Assembly: GCA_003019535.1 (NCBI GenBank)
Contig: NEXG01000006.1
Coordinates: 1-64,000 of the forward strand
Direction: 5' to 3'
DNA from: Candidatus Marsarchaeota G2 archaeon ECH_B_1
Lineage (GTDB): Archaea; Thermoproteota; Thermoprotei_A; Marsarchaeales; Marsarchaeaceae
Length of the DNA: 64,000 bases
In this document: one piece after another, positions 18,465 to 27,754 of the stretch
How the letters are laid out: every line of letters begins with the position of its first letter
Position numbering within the stretch: position 1 is the stretch's first letter
Notes under the pieces: model-generated
Told to the model about the DNA's origin: nothing
Seen by the model: only the letters and a program-made list of their open reading frames with translations
Database searches by the model: none
Program-made: the position numbers and the translations under genes

Positions 18465-19283
18465 TTGAGCTCGCTCATCCGCACCATTGCTGCACACATA
18501 AAGCACCGTGTGTTAAACTATACATTGGGTTGGGTTTACAGGTTCTATGCGTGGAGATTAGAAAGTAGGGTTATGATGCACCCCAGGCCTAAGCATATAG
18601 GTATAATCTTGGATGGGAACAGGAGGTGGGCTCGGGAGCGAAGTATGCCTCCCACATATGGCCACAGAGTGGGCTACGATAAAGCTAAACAGGTTTTAGA
18701 GTGGTGCTGGGAGCTGGGAATACAGACGGTTACTGTGTATGCGCTTTCATTGGATAATATGAAGAAACGCAACCCTGAGGAAGTGAGTAGCTTGATAGGT
18801 TTGGTTGAGCACGCGGTTGAGGAGCTGAGTGTGGATCCACGGATTAAGAACAACGCTGTGCGCGTTAAAGTCATAGGGCGGAGGGAGCTGTTACCCCCTA
18901 AACTACTTGAGAAAATAAACACCTTAGAACAGGATACCTTGCATAACACCAAACACAACCTCTTCCTCGCGGTGGGCTATAGCGGTAGGGCGGAAATAAT
19001 AGACGCTGTCAGGAAAATCGTCAAGGACGCTGTCTCAGGTGCGCTGAGCTACGAGGGAATAGATGAACAGGTGTTCTCAAAATATCTGTACACGGCTGGT
19101 GCAGACGACCCAGATCTTATACTAAGAACGGGCGGCGAGACGAGACTAAGCGATTTCCTACCATGGCAAGCAATATACTCTGAGTTCGTTTTCATGGATG
19201 TACCATGGCCAGACCTTAGGAAGATAGACTTTTTAAGAGCTATAAGAACCTATCAATCCAAACAGAGAAGACTTGGTGCATAG
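18465..19283 (+). CDS. uppS: cis-Prenyltransferase (undecaprenyl/polyprenyl diphosphate synthase family)
   Basis: Condenses isopentenyl diphosphate onto an allylic primer to make the long cis-polyprenyl carrier used for protein glycosylation and envelope glycans. The catalytic Asp is in GIILDGNRRWAR (about residue 50), and RTGGETRLSDFLPWQ and YSEF near the end complete the diphosphate-binding site. I prefer the TTG at 18465, because GAGGTGG (18452-18458) is 6 bases upstream; the GTG at 18456 lies inside that site. A TATA-like tgatttaaaac at about 18391-18401 precedes a leader that can fold into short hairpins. Confidence 0.94.
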   Translation: MSSLIRTIAAHIKHRVLNYTLGWVYRFYAWRLESRVMMHPRPKHIGIILDGNRRWARERSMPPTYGHRVGYDKAKQVLEWCWELGIQTVTVYALSLDNMKKRNPEEVSSLIGLVEHAVEELSVDPRIKNNAVRVKVIGRRELLPPKLLEKINTLEQDTLHNTKHNLFLAVGYSGRAEIIDAVRKIVKDAVSGALSYEGIDEQVFSKYLYTAGADDPDLILRTGGETRLSDFLPWQAIYSEFVFMDVPWPDLRKIDFLRAIRTYQSKQRRLGA

Positions 19284-19493
19284 TGCATCGGACTCCAACG
19301 CGGCTAGACCACCGCCATACATTGGTCATAAGCCCTCACCCATAGTTTTACCATGATCAAAGCGCTTTGATTTATCCGTATCAACCATTATGGCTTGTTA
19401 ATATTAATTTGGCATTCAGTCAATCAGTCTTGAAAGCGCATTCGCAAAGACTGGAGGCGTTCTGAGAGCATCATCAGTGTTATTGGTTATTCA
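19284..19493. other. Convergent intergenic gap with a weak C/D-box RNA candidate
   Basis: Between two convergent genes. On the minus strand a TGATGA (complement of 19471-19476) and a CTGA (complement of 19424-19427) are spaced ~50 bases apart, as in archaeal C/D guide RNAs, but the internal D' and C' boxes are poor. No protein-like frame was found. Confidence 0.2.
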
Positions 19494-20624
19494 CTACACT
19501 TGGCCCCCCGTACCAGTCTCAGGGTTTGAAGCCTGCGCCTGACCCGAGAAAAACCTGGTGTTAACCCACTTTTCAAGCCTTAAGGATAATACGGCCATAA
19601 GAATTGTGAGTAGCGTAGCTGAGAACATAAGTATTAGGAAGCCTTCAACCGCCCCAATTGTTACTGTGCCCCCAATCAGATTGGTGAGAATATAGAACAC
19701 GGCTGGCCGTAAACTCAAAAGCAGTGTGGCACCAGTCACCTCCTTCCAGAAGCGTGGCGCACCTTCAAGGTAGGTTGTGGCCACTATAGAGGAAAAGTAG
19801 ACTATCAAGGCTAACACATAGTAGTCGAATGTGCCTTTGATGACGAGGGAGACACTCTCAGCGGGGTTCACGTGGCTCAAAACTATCTCCACATCGGTGA
19901 ATACGGCTACAACAAGCACTATTAGGCTTACAACCCTGCCTATGAAGTAGATAGGTTGTTTTTCCCATTCCTCCCCTATAACCTCAGGCACATTGAACCC
20001 CCTTATGGTCATTATAATACCAATAACCAAGCCGATCGCATAGAAGGCGTAGTAAACGTATGCGGATAGACCCGCGATAGCGAGTGTCGTTGAAGCTATT
20101 ATTAGTAGGCCGGGTATACCCAGTGTGTACTTAATGAACCTCGGCTCAGTGAGCCCTTTCCTTATATAGGATGCGAGCACACGATAGTTCTCCTCTATCC
20201 CCTTAGAGTACTGGACTGTGACTCGTTGGACGGAGAATAAGGGTAGGAGGGACTGGATTATGGGTATAACTCTTTCATCATCACCCCCATCACTCACGAA
20301 GACCACCCCCGAAGGGTTGAGCCTTTCTTTGACTTCGAGTACCTCACGTCTAATGTTCAGGTCTGCTTCAACACCTCCCTTAACACTTCCTGAGACAACC
20401 GCTATCTCTGCGTTCTCAACACCCTGTGACTTTAGAAGATCAAGCTGCTTTATTGCGCCGAAAAGGGCGTTCACATCAGTATCCTCGGGGGTAATGAGCG
20501 CAAGCTTGGTGACTGCATCCAAAACGTTCTCTCTTCCAAAGATGGGTGTCTTAACCCCACTCTTCGAGACATCATCATCGATGTCCACTGCGAGGACAAC
20601 AATCTTCTCTTGCATCAGCCCCAT
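19494..20624 (-). CDS. DUF373 membrane protein
   Basis: A 376-residue archaeal membrane protein. The soluble N-terminal domain (~1-150) starts KIVVLAVDIDDDVSKSG and includes VVFVSDGGDDERVIP. About six or seven transmembrane helices follow from residue ~165, and the C-terminal tail is Gln/Gly-rich. DUF373 has no known function. The coiled-coil gene at 20661-21581 ends 36 bases upstream on the same strand, so the two may be one operon. Confidence 0.87.
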   Translation of the reverse strand: MGLMQEKIVVLAVDIDDDVSKSGVKTPIFGRENVLDAVTKLALITPEDTDVNALFGAIKQLDLLKSQGVENAEIAVVSGSVKGGVEADLNIRREVLEVKERLNPSGVVFVSDGGDDERVIPIIQSLLPLFSVQRVTVQYSKGIEENYRVLASYIRKGLTEPRFIKYTLGIPGLLIIASTTLAIAGLSAYVYYAFYAIGLVIGIIMTIRGFNVPEVIGEEWEKQPIYFIGRVVSLIVLVVAVFTDVEIVLSHVNPAESVSLVIKGTFDYYVLALIVYFSSIVATTYLEGAPRFWKEVTGATLLLSLRPAVFYILTNLIGGTVTIGAVEGFLILMFSATLLTILMAVLSLRLEKWVNTRFFSGQAQASNPETGTGGQV

Positions 20625-20660
20625 TTAGATTAGGGTTCATAGAGATTTAAAATTGGTGTA

Positions 20661-21581
20661 TCACTCACCCAGTTTTTTGGGTGAATCCTGCTGTCCCCCC
20701 AACTCATCTGCTAAGAGTAATGCCTGCAACTCTTCAAAGTTGAGCTTCTCACCCTTATCGAGCTTCTCCTTGGCCTTCGCAGCCTTCTCGACAAGCACCT
20801 TGTTCACTCTAGCCCTCTGCTCGAACTGCGAGCGCTGACGCATCTCCCTTCTATCCTCTCTGACCTGGAGTCTCACCGCGTTGAGCTCCGCCTGATACTT
20901 TATAACTTCGTTAGCGTGTTGAATATAGCGTTGGTGACATTCATCTGCTTCAGCCTTAACCTTTTTGGCCTCGGCCAAAAGCGATGCAGCCCTGCTTCTT
21001 ACCTCATCCAACTCGCTAACAGTGTTCCTAAACTGATCCTTAAGACGCCTGAACTCGTTTAGCTTCTCATCATACTGCCTTTTTAACTCCAACGTCTCCT
21101 TGTACACTTCCTGCTTCTTCTTGGCAGCCTCAAGCTTCGCCTCTAGCTCTTCTATCTCCTTCTCCAAGTTCTTAGCAGCAAGAGTGGACATAGAACGCGT
21201 CTGATACTCCCACTCCGCCTTCTGTAGTGCGGCTTCAAGCCGCTGCACCTGCTTATCTATCTTATCGATGGCGGCTACCTCTGTCTCCCTACCTTTCAGT
21301 TTTTCGTGTAGCTGTTGGAGCTCCTTGAACACCACATCCTTTTTTGCTCTCACATCCCTAAGCGTCTTGATAAGGTCGTCCCTTCTGTTTTTGAGCTGCT
21401 TATACTCTGTTATAAGTCTTTTAAAAGCTGCGTTCAACTCATCCCTCTTATTGGCTTCGGCTGAAGCCAAATCCCTCTCTTGTTTTATCAATTCCTGAAG
21501 CCTTCTCGCCTTTTCTTCAAGCTCATCTAGTCCGCTAAGCAACTGATAGCATCGCCTTCTTCGCAGGTAAACATAGCTCAA
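20661..21581 (-). CDS. Long coiled-coil protein (COG1340-like)
   Basis: 306 residues, almost entirely heptad-repeat coiled coil rich in Glu, Lys, Arg, Leu and Ala, with a short non-coiled C-terminus (LNFEELQALLLADEL). It resembles the uncharacterised archaeal coiled-coil family COG1340. There is no membrane segment or ATPase motif, so it is not an SMC. The start is uncertain: a TTG at 21581, or a later TTG before LSGLDELEEK. Structural or scaffold role is inferred only from composition. Confidence 0.8.
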   Translation of the reverse strand: MSYVYLRRRRCYQLLSGLDELEEKARRLQELIKQERDLASAEANKRDELNAAFKRLITEYKQLKNRRDDLIKTLRDVRAKKDVVFKELQQLHEKLKGRETEVAAIDKIDKQVQRLEAALQKAEWEYQTRSMSTLAAKNLEKEIEELEAKLEAAKKKQEVYKETLELKRQYDEKLNEFRRLKDQFRNTVSELDEVRSRAASLLAEAKKVKAEADECHQRYIQHANEVIKYQAELNAVRLQVREDRREMRQRSQFEQRARVNKVLVEKAAKAKEKLDKGEKLNFEELQALLLADELGGQQDSPKKLGE

Positions 21582-21737
21582 CCAGTTGTAATATAAGATT
21601 TTCGGGGTTTACAGAGTTGACAAGAAGCACCTAAGCTAAAATACCAATCAGGTACAGATAAAGCTAAAAACACGCTAAGCCGGTAACCCAATACCGCAAG
21701 AAGCGCAAGGCAGGAGGTTGGTGTAATGGAAGTGGGT

Positions 21738-22526
21738 TTAGTCGGTGTCGTCAAACGCGCTGCTGCCGGGGTCCTCAACTTCTCCTCCAAGAAAAACCCG
21801 CTGGATTTCAGCGTGGAGCTCTGGGATTCCGCTCAACTCCTGGGAGGAAACAGGAATAGGGTGGGAGGGGCCTGCAACCTCGAAAACATCTTCCACGAGT
21901 CTGGCGGAGAGTGAGCTCACAAGGCTGCGCCCTCTGCTTAACACATTCACAAAGTCTTCAGGGTATTCGAAGTAACCCATTATGCGCTCAAGCTCCCCCT
22001 GGCTTAGCGTATCGGCTTTGCTGATCACGTTTATGGTTGGCACGCCGAGCCTGAGGGATGAGCTCGCGGAGAGCAGGAGGAGGGATGCGAGGCCGCGGGG
22101 CTCTTGGGCTATCGCTGGGTCTAGAAGGAACACGGCAGCCCTTTCCACATCAAGGATGCTATCCAATAAGAGCGGGCCTATCTCCCTGAATGCGAATAAC
22201 TCTAGCTGACCGGGTGTATCCACGAGCAAGTAGTCGGCTTCGACCTCACTCAACTCATCCATTAAGGGTTTGAGGTCGGCTGCGAGCATATCCATTGCGG
22301 CCACAATGGCTCCGTTTGGGCCCAGCACGCGGTCGAGGAGAAGCTTGCCTATCGAAACATGGTTTCTCACATCAACATCCGGGTTGTAGGGTAGTGTGAC
22401 CACCGCGGGGTCTAGGTTGAGGGTGGCCGCACTCAAACCCTGGTCTGCGAGGTACTCGGAGTACGCCTTCACAAGCCAAGTCTTGCCGCTGCCAGCCGTA
22501 CCTATGAAGAAGATGGCCGCTAGCAA
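21738..22526 (-). CDS. GPN-loop GTPase
   Basis: A dimeric GTPase of the GPN family, linked in eukaryotes to RNA polymerase II assembly. The P-loop is GTAGSGKT near residues 9-16, the diagnostic GPN motif is in LGPNGAIVAAMD near 70, the DTPGQLELF switch near 103, and the specificity motif SKAD near 169. Length (262) is typical. A TTG start is used. It sits 2 bases after the CinA-like stop, so the two form an operon. Confidence 0.93.
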   Translation of the reverse strand: MLAAIFFIGTAGSGKTWLVKAYSEYLADQGLSAATLNLDPAVVTLPYNPDVDVRNHVSIGKLLLDRVLGPNGAIVAAMDMLAADLKPLMDELSEVEADYLLVDTPGQLELFAFREIGPLLLDSILDVERAAVFLLDPAIAQEPRGLASLLLLSASSSLRLGVPTINVISKADTLSQGELERIMGYFEYPEDFVNVLSRGRSLVSSLSARLVEDVFEVAGPSHPIPVSSQELSGIPELHAEIQRVFLGGEVEDPGSSAFDDTD

Positions 22527-22528
22527 AG

Positions 22529-23299
22529 TTAGTCCACCACTCTGCCACCTATCCTAACAACTTCCGCCCTAAGCTTTTCAGCCACACTAGAGCATAGCTC
22601 TCTAACACGCGGGTTATTCGAAACAGTGTATACATGCACCTCTATCAGGGATTCACCCTCCGAGCCCTTGGGGTGGCTTTTGATATACACGTATGGATTC
22701 TTCCTCACTAGTTCGGCTATAAGTGGGGCCAAGGTGGATTCCGGTAGACCCGCGACCCTAACACTCTGCTCGAAGAGCTCCCCCTCCTGTGGAAGAAATG
22801 TGTCTGCGTGCTTTAAAAACATCCCCTTCACTTCCTCTGGAACACCTGGAAGACACACTATGCGCACACCTTTGTGCAACAAAGTGAACCCCGGAGCAGT
22901 GCCGACAGGGTTCTCAAGAGGAGTCGAACCCTCTGGGAGCTCCGCCATCTTACGCCTCTCAGGTGTGAGAGGCAGACCAAGCGACTCATATTTTTTTGCT
23001 ACCATGGTAAACGCAGCCTCGTTTAGAACGAGATTTCTACCCAACGCTTTGGCCACTGCCTGCGCGGTTATATCATCGAACGTGGGTCCAAGACCACCTG
23101 TTGTTATGATGATCTGCGCCCCACTAGTGATTGAATAATCAAGCTCTGAGCCAATCCACGACTCGCTGTCCCCAACACACGCTATGCGTTCAACCGTGTG
23201 GCCACGTCTGGTTGCCTCCGCTGATAACCATGAGGCATTTGTGTTAACAACCCTACCTATGAGCAACTCGTAACCAATACTCAGAATCTGAATGCGCAT
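22529..23299 (-). CDS. CinA N-terminal (MoaB/MogA-fold) protein, COG1058
   Basis: A molybdopterin-binding-fold protein of ~256 residues. The signature ITTGGLGPTFDDITAQAVAKAL and the later LPGVPEEVKGMF mark the COG1058 family; bacterial CinA/PncC relatives act in pyridine-nucleotide repair. I begin at the ATG at 23299 (MRIQILSIGYELL); a longer start at 23326 adds nine residues not expected in the family. The C-terminal amidase domain of bacterial CinA is absent. It is divergent from the PRPP synthetase. Confidence 0.88.
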   Translation of the reverse strand: MRIQILSIGYELLIGRVVNTNASWLSAEATRRGHTVERIACVGDSESWIGSELDYSITSGAQIIITTGGLGPTFDDITAQAVAKALGRNLVLNEAAFTMVAKKYESLGLPLTPERRKMAELPEGSTPLENPVGTAPGFTLLHKGVRIVCLPGVPEEVKGMFLKHADTFLPQEGELFEQSVRVAGLPESTLAPLIAELVRKNPYVYIKSHPKGSEGESLIEVHVYTVSNNPRVRELCSSVAEKLRAEVVRIGGRVVD

Positions 23300-23422
23300 A
23301 TGGCCCACAACAAATATGGATAGCACAAGCGGCTGCTATTAGCGTGGCGGCCAAAAACATGCGTGGACTACGCACAACAACTTAATCAATACCCACACAC
23401 CTTTGGTGAACTGGGTCATCAC

Positions 23423-24313
23423 ATGATCGTGTATGGTTCCTCCTCCACACAGCTTGCGGCGGACTTATCAAGGCTCCTCGGGGCTTCGGCCGCCCGTTTC
23501 GAGACAAAGGTTTTCCCAGATGGCGAAAGCTACGTTCGCCTCCCTAGAATTGACGGTGTAGAGAAGACGCTTGTGGTGAACACAATGTACCCCAACCAAG
23601 ACAAACGACTCGTCGAAACCCTGCTTATGTGTGACGCACTCAAGAGAAACGGTGCGAAGAAAATAGCCCTGGTCGCACCGTACTTAGCATACGCTAGGCA
23701 GGACAAGGTTTTTCTTCAAGGAGAGCCAGTGTCCCCCCAGCCAATCGGCCAAGCGTTAAAGTGTTCAGGTGTGGATGAAATGTTTGTCGTAGAGGCACAC
23801 AGCGATGAGGCTGTGAGCGCCCTGGGTTTGAAGTGCTGGAACGTCAGGGTGGTGGACTCAATGAGCAGAGCTGTGTCGAGCCTCAATAAAACACCACAAG
23901 TGGTTGCCGCACCCGATGTAAAGGCGTCGCATAGAGCTAAGGCCATCGCCGATAGGTTAGGCTTAGAGCTCATCGTTTTCTCTAAGCAACGCGACAGGCT
24001 CACGGGTGAAGTGACAACGCACCCAAGCACAGAGGTAGATGTCAAGGGTAAAACAGTGGTTTTTGTGGATGATATAATAAGCACGGGGGGATCCATAGCC
24101 TCAGCTGCACGCATCGTTAAGGAGGCTGGCGCCCAAACAATATTCGCCGTGTGCGTCCACGCACTAATGGTGGGCGGCGCTGAAGAGCTCCTAGCGTCCA
24201 GTGGGGTGTGTCGGGTCATCGGCTCTAACACGGTTGAAAACCGATTCACCTCTTACAGTGTTGCACCAGAACTCGTAGAGGAGCTCCGAAGACACGGCTT
24301 CCAAGAAGGGTGA
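23423..24313 (+). CDS. prs: Ribose-phosphate pyrophosphokinase (PRPP synthetase)
   Basis: Transfers pyrophosphate from ATP to ribose 5-phosphate to make PRPP for nucleotide, histidine and tryptophan synthesis. Conserved elements are FPDGESYVRLP, the flexible-loop region YLAYARQDK, and the PRPP-binding VVFVDDIISTGGSIASAA. Starting at the ATG at 23423 gives ~296 residues, normal for archaeal enzymes; the upstream in-frame ATG at 23363 adds 20 residues without homology. The next gene begins directly after its stop. Confidence 0.94.
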   Translation: MIVYGSSSTQLAADLSRLLGASAARFETKVFPDGESYVRLPRIDGVEKTLVVNTMYPNQDKRLVETLLMCDALKRNGAKKIALVAPYLAYARQDKVFLQGEPVSPQPIGQALKCSGVDEMFVVEAHSDEAVSALGLKCWNVRVVDSMSRAVSSLNKTPQVVAAPDVKASHRAKAIADRLGLELIVFSKQRDRLTGEVTTHPSTEVDVKGKTVVFVDDIISTGGSIASAARIVKEAGAQTIFAVCVHALMVGGAEELLASSGVCRVIGSNTVENRFTSYSVAPELVEELRRHGFQEG

Positions 24314-25315
24314 TTGAGCCTTACGATGAATAGTATAGAGGTGTTTGTAAGGCCCGCTCAGGATTTTCCGGAGCTCAACCTAACAGAAGCAAGAACACTG
24401 TCGAGAATGTATGGAGGAGACGCGGGACGTATATCCAACGGTGAACTCGTGTTCGAAGCACCATTAGATAAGGCTCAACGCCTGCTCTCGCGGATGTGTG
24501 GCTCTAGGGAGGCAGGCTTACTCTTAGGAGAATACGCTAAGCAGGATATTCCACGTGCAGTGCGGCTAGCAGCTGGCATCATAGGGTCTATGCGCTACAA
24601 GGTTGTAGTGGAGCGGGGGCAAAGAGACCTTATCACGGAGATTGTACACAACATGGGAGGAATCGTGGACATCAGGTCACCGGATGCCATACTCAGGGTC
24701 ACCAAGAGCGGCGGCTCGTACACCTTGAAGCTTATTTTGGGTACAGCGAGGGTGGTGCTCAGCAAGCTACAGCCGAAGAAGTGGGTTTACTTCCACCCCG
24801 GAGCGCTCCAACCCTTTTTCTGCGGTTTGATGTGCAACCTCGCAGCCTGTCCCGACGGCGGCCTATTACTTGACCCATTCTGCGGTGTAGGTTCAACTCT
24901 TATAGCAGCCTCAAAATTGGGGTTAAACGCGGTCGGCTGGGATATAAGCAAGAAGCAAGCATATGGCTGTAAGAGGAATATAGCCTCCCTCAGACTAGGC
25001 GGGGCGCTTGGTGTCCTGAGAGCGGACGCTGCAAACCCGCCCTTAAAGTCGGGTATAATTGATGCAGCGGTTTTCGACCCCCCGTACGGAAAAGTATCCA
25101 GTCTCTTCGGAAGAAGCTTTGAAGTGTTACTAGCGGAGGTAGCAGAAGGTTTGTGGCGCATTCTTAAGCCGGGCGGTTTTGCGTGTTTCTTTACACCTCT
25201 TGGTAGAGGATTGGATGTGTTTGTTTCAAGGGGTTTTAAGCTTACGTATACCTACACTATACGTATTCACAGTGGGCTCACTCGGATGCTTGTTGTTGTA
25301 ACAAAGGTGGCCTAG
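24314..25315 (+). CDS. THUMP-domain tRNA (guanine-N2) methyltransferase, Trm-G10/Trm11 type
   Basis: A 333-residue methyltransferase predicted to make N2-methyl or dimethylguanosine at tRNA position 10. The N-terminal half holds a THUMP-like tRNA-binding region. The C-terminal half has the SAM motif LLDPFCGVGSTLIAASKLG and the catalytic DPPYG (VFDPPYGKVSSLFG). The TTG start directly follows the prs stop, and its own stop abuts the RNase Z start, so prs, this gene and RNase Z form a tight operon with a tRNA theme in the last two. Confidence 0.9.
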   Translation: MSLTMNSIEVFVRPAQDFPELNLTEARTLSRMYGGDAGRISNGELVFEAPLDKAQRLLSRMCGSREAGLLLGEYAKQDIPRAVRLAAGIIGSMRYKVVVERGQRDLITEIVHNMGGIVDIRSPDAILRVTKSGGSYTLKLILGTARVVLSKLQPKKWVYFHPGALQPFFCGLMCNLAACPDGGLLLDPFCGVGSTLIAASKLGLNAVGWDISKKQAYGCKRNIASLRLGGALGVLRADAANPPLKSGIIDAAVFDPPYGKVSSLFGRSFEVLLAEVAEGLWRILKPGGFACFFTPLGRGLDVFVSRGFKLTYTYTIRIHSGLTRMLVVVTKVA

Positions 25316-26236
25316 TTGACCAAACTAAGCATCCACTTCATCGGCACTGGCTCTGGTGCACCCAGCCTGACGAGGGGCTCCCCGGCCATAATGATAAGAC
25401 GTGAAGGCGTGGGGTTGCTTTTTGACTGCGGTGAAGCTACACAGCTCGCTATGCGTAGACAAAGGCTAAGATTTCGTAAGCTAGAAGCTATCTTCATCTC
25501 ACATATGCATGGAGACCACGTGCTCGGATTGCCTGGCCTAATCATGACGCTCAACTTAAACGCAAACCCAGAGGGTCTAGCAATATATGGTCCACGGGGC
25601 ATTGGTGACTACTTGGAGTGCGCTTTTAAAGCAACGCTCTTTCAGCCCAGATTCGAGCTCAAAGTTGTTGAACTCGAAGAGACACCGTCACCCACCCCAG
25701 TACACCGAGGCGATGACTTCAACGTGTACGCGGTTTCCTCTAGACATGTTGTGCCGAGTTTTGCGTATGCTCTAGTAGAAGATGATAGGCCTGGTGAATT
25801 CAATGTTGAGAAAGCGCTTGAGCTAGGTGTACCACGGGGGCGACTGTGGGGTGAGCTCCAGAAGGGTAAAAGTGTAGAGGTCGACGGTAGGGTGGTCACA
25901 CCCGAGCAAGTTCTCGGCCCTAAGAGAAGGGGTAGAAGGGTTGTGTATTCGGGGGACACTAGACCATGCGACACCGTGCTAGAGCTTGGACGGGGCTCCG
26001 ATGTTTTCATTCATGAGGCGACATTCACCGATGACCACCTAGAGGAGGCCCAAGCGGGGGGCCACTCAACCATCAGCGAGGCTTTGGATGTAATAAGGAA
26101 GTCGGGATGCAAGATGGGCGTAATCACAAACATCGGTCAGAGAACACGGCCCGAAGACCTAGAAAAACTCGTCCTCGGCGGCGAGTCTATCATCGTGGCG
26201 TCTGACGGGCTTACGCTTGAGGTTCCGCTTAGATAA
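25316..26236 (+). CDS. rnz: Ribonuclease Z
   Basis: The 3'-end tRNA endonuclease. It is an MBL-fold enzyme of 306 residues with GTGSGAPS at the N-terminus, the zinc motif HMHGDHVLG near residues 62-70, VYSGDTRPCD, HEATF and GGHST. A TTG start begins one base after the preceding stop. None of the tRNA genes here encodes CCA, consistent with a need for RNase Z. Its last 78 bases overlap the convergent COG1325 gene. Confidence 0.95.
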   Translation: MTKLSIHFIGTGSGAPSLTRGSPAIMIRREGVGLLFDCGEATQLAMRRQRLRFRKLEAIFISHMHGDHVLGLPGLIMTLNLNANPEGLAIYGPRGIGDYLECAFKATLFQPRFELKVVELEETPSPTPVHRGDDFNVYAVSSRHVVPSFAYALVEDDRPGEFNVEKALELGVPRGRLWGELQKGKSVEVDGRVVTPEQVLGPKRRGRRVVYSGDTRPCDTVLELGRGSDVFIHEATFTDDHLEEAQAGGHSTISEALDVIRKSGCKMGVITNIGQRTRPEDLEKLVLGGESIIVASDGLTLEVPLR

Positions 26237-26686
26237 CTCGTCGATAGGCACGCCGCCAACTGTGGGTGTGGCAAGCCAGTCTAGAACCGCCTGTGGGTTC
26301 TCTGCCTCCACCCTAAAGGAGATAGGGCCCAAGGGCGACTCTGAATGTGTTGAGCAAAACACAGCTACACCCACATACGCCGCCTGCTTATGCAGATCAA
26401 AGCTGAAGGAGCGCCCACGCATAGTGCGAGCCATATAAGAGCGGGCCACGTCAAGGGTCTTCTGTTTTCTTATAATTCTTCTAAGGGACGCCAAACTCTC
26501 CCTACCGTAGGCGACGCCTTCTAAGAGCTCGTATAACTCGGTTCTCTCTATAGTTTCTAGATGGGGGAGGCGCACCATGTTTGTAACAGCCCGGACAACC
26601 TTATCCCGATCCTCTGTTACGTAAACCCTAACCCTCCCAACGACAACAGTGTCTACGTCACTCATCAATTCTATCATCCCATTCAT
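26159..26686 (-). CDS. Predicted RNA-binding protein, COG1325 (exosome-associated type)
   Basis: A 175-residue archaeal protein of the COG1325 family, proposed as exosome-associated or RNA-binding. Features: a VVVGRVRVYVTEDRDKVVRAV-like N-terminus (quoted in part), a basic middle (LRRIIRKQKTLDVARSYM), and SFSFDLHKQAAYVG. The C-terminal ~25 codons overlap the 3' end of RNase Z on the other strand, so both ends are constrained by two proteins. Identification is by family resemblance, function inferred. Confidence 0.8.
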   Translation of the reverse strand: MNGMIELMSDVDTVVVGRVRVYVTEDRDKVVRAVTNMVRLPHLETIERTELYELLEGVAYGRESLASLRRIIRKQKTLDVARSYMARTMRGRSFSFDLHKQAAYVGVAVFCSTHSESPLGPISFRVEAENPQAVLDWLATPTVGGVPIDELSKRNLKRKPVRRHDDRLAAEDEFF

Positions 26687-26793
26687 TCAAAAAAGTGTTA
26701 CCTGCACAACCCTTTATTGAGTATATAACCCAAACGACACAAGTGGAAATCTGGGCGTCACACTGCTCGTTGTGCCAGTTTGAAGATGGGTTG

Positions 26794-27360
26794 CTACTGC
26801 CCGTTGCCAGCGTTGCAGAGTGTTTTTAGCAGGTTTATACACTCTTTTTTGAACTCTGTTTGGGAAACGCCTTCGTTCACAAGGTGGTAGTCGGCTAACA
26901 CCATGAGTGAGCCAAGGCCAAGCGCCAGTTCCACCTGGTCTCTCTGTTCGAATTCTTCGAATGTCTTTGGGTCGTCGGGTTTGCTTCTTGTTGTAAGCCT
27001 ACTAAAGCGTGTCTTCGGTGAAGCATGGACGGCTACGAGAACACACCGCCCGAACTTCTGTTTGAAGAAGAGATACTCGTCCATGCTTCTTAAACCGTCG
27101 AAAACCACCTTCGGAGTATCTTCCTTAACCAACTCAGCACTCAGGGCGGCCACGGCTGCTGGACCCATCTTTTTACGTATCTCAACGCTGAACGCCTTCA
27201 TACTTGCGTGGTTAATCTTGCCCACGCGTTTAGCAAGCTCATTCCTTACAACCTCGCCGAGACTCACCACTTGATAGCCGAGCTCAGCAGCGGCTTCACT
27301 AAGCACGGATTTACCTGAGCCCTTAAGACCCGCCGTGCAGACCACTAAGGTTTTTGGCAT
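26794..27360 (-). CDS. UPF0200 P-loop kinase-like protein
   Basis: A 188-residue nucleotide-kinase-like protein of the archaeal UPF0200 family, related to dephospho-CoA kinases. The Walker A loop is GLKGSGKS near residues 12-19, followed by VSLGEVVRNEL and the family hallmark pair SKPDDPKTFEEFEQRDQ and LADYHLVNEG. The substrate is unknown. It is the middle gene of a same-strand series with the helicase and OB-fold gene, but it is separated by gaps. Confidence 0.85.
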   Translation of the reverse strand: MPKTLVVCTAGLKGSGKSVLSEAAAELGYQVVSLGEVVRNELAKRVGKINHASMKAFSVEIRKKMGPAAVAALSAELVKEDTPKVVFDGLRSMDEYLFFKQKFGRCVLVAVHASPKTRFSRLTTRSKPDDPKTFEEFEQRDQVELALGLGSLMVLADYHLVNEGVSQTEFKKECINLLKTLCNAGNGQ

Positions 27361-27387
27361 AGATTACCAGCAAAAACTAGTCTTTGT

Positions 27388-27681
27388 TCACTCTACTTTA
27401 ACGATGCTTCCGTACTTACCCACGTTGAGCTGGGTTCTACCACGGAATTCGGTTGTGTATCCGTTCTCGATCCTTACCCTATCCCCCTCACTGAAGCTTT
27501 CAATCTGGGAATCCCATAGGGAAAGGTCTATTTGCCCCGTATCATCCTGTAGCACTGCATCCGCAACCCTGCTCTGCTGGCCGCTTCTTAAGGTGACAGT
27601 CCTCGGCTCAGATATTCTAACTATGACGCCTTCAACGTTGACGTTTTTGATACCTCCTCTCACAAGGTCTTTTATCTCCAT
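27388..27681 (-). CDS. OB-fold single-stranded DNA-binding protein
   Basis: 97 residues forming one OB-fold of the RPA/SSB type: VEGVIVRISEPRTV, then AVLQDDTGQIDLSLWDSQIESF and GDRVRIENGY. It resembles the compact archaeal SSB without the acidic C-terminal tail of the crenarchaeal protein. It probably binds single-stranded DNA or RNA. It is transcribed from a gap after the helicase gene, with 27 bases to the UPF0200 gene. Confidence 0.88.
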   Translation of the reverse strand: MEIKDLVRGGIKNVNVEGVIVRISEPRTVTLRSGQQSRVADAVLQDDTGQIDLSLWDSQIESFSEGDRVRIENGYTTEFRGRTQLNVGKYGSIVKVE

Positions 27682-27754
27682 TCTTCGTTACACCATACAG
27701 CACAAAAATAAATACTTAGGAAACCTATAAACTTAATACCCAAAAACCCACCGT

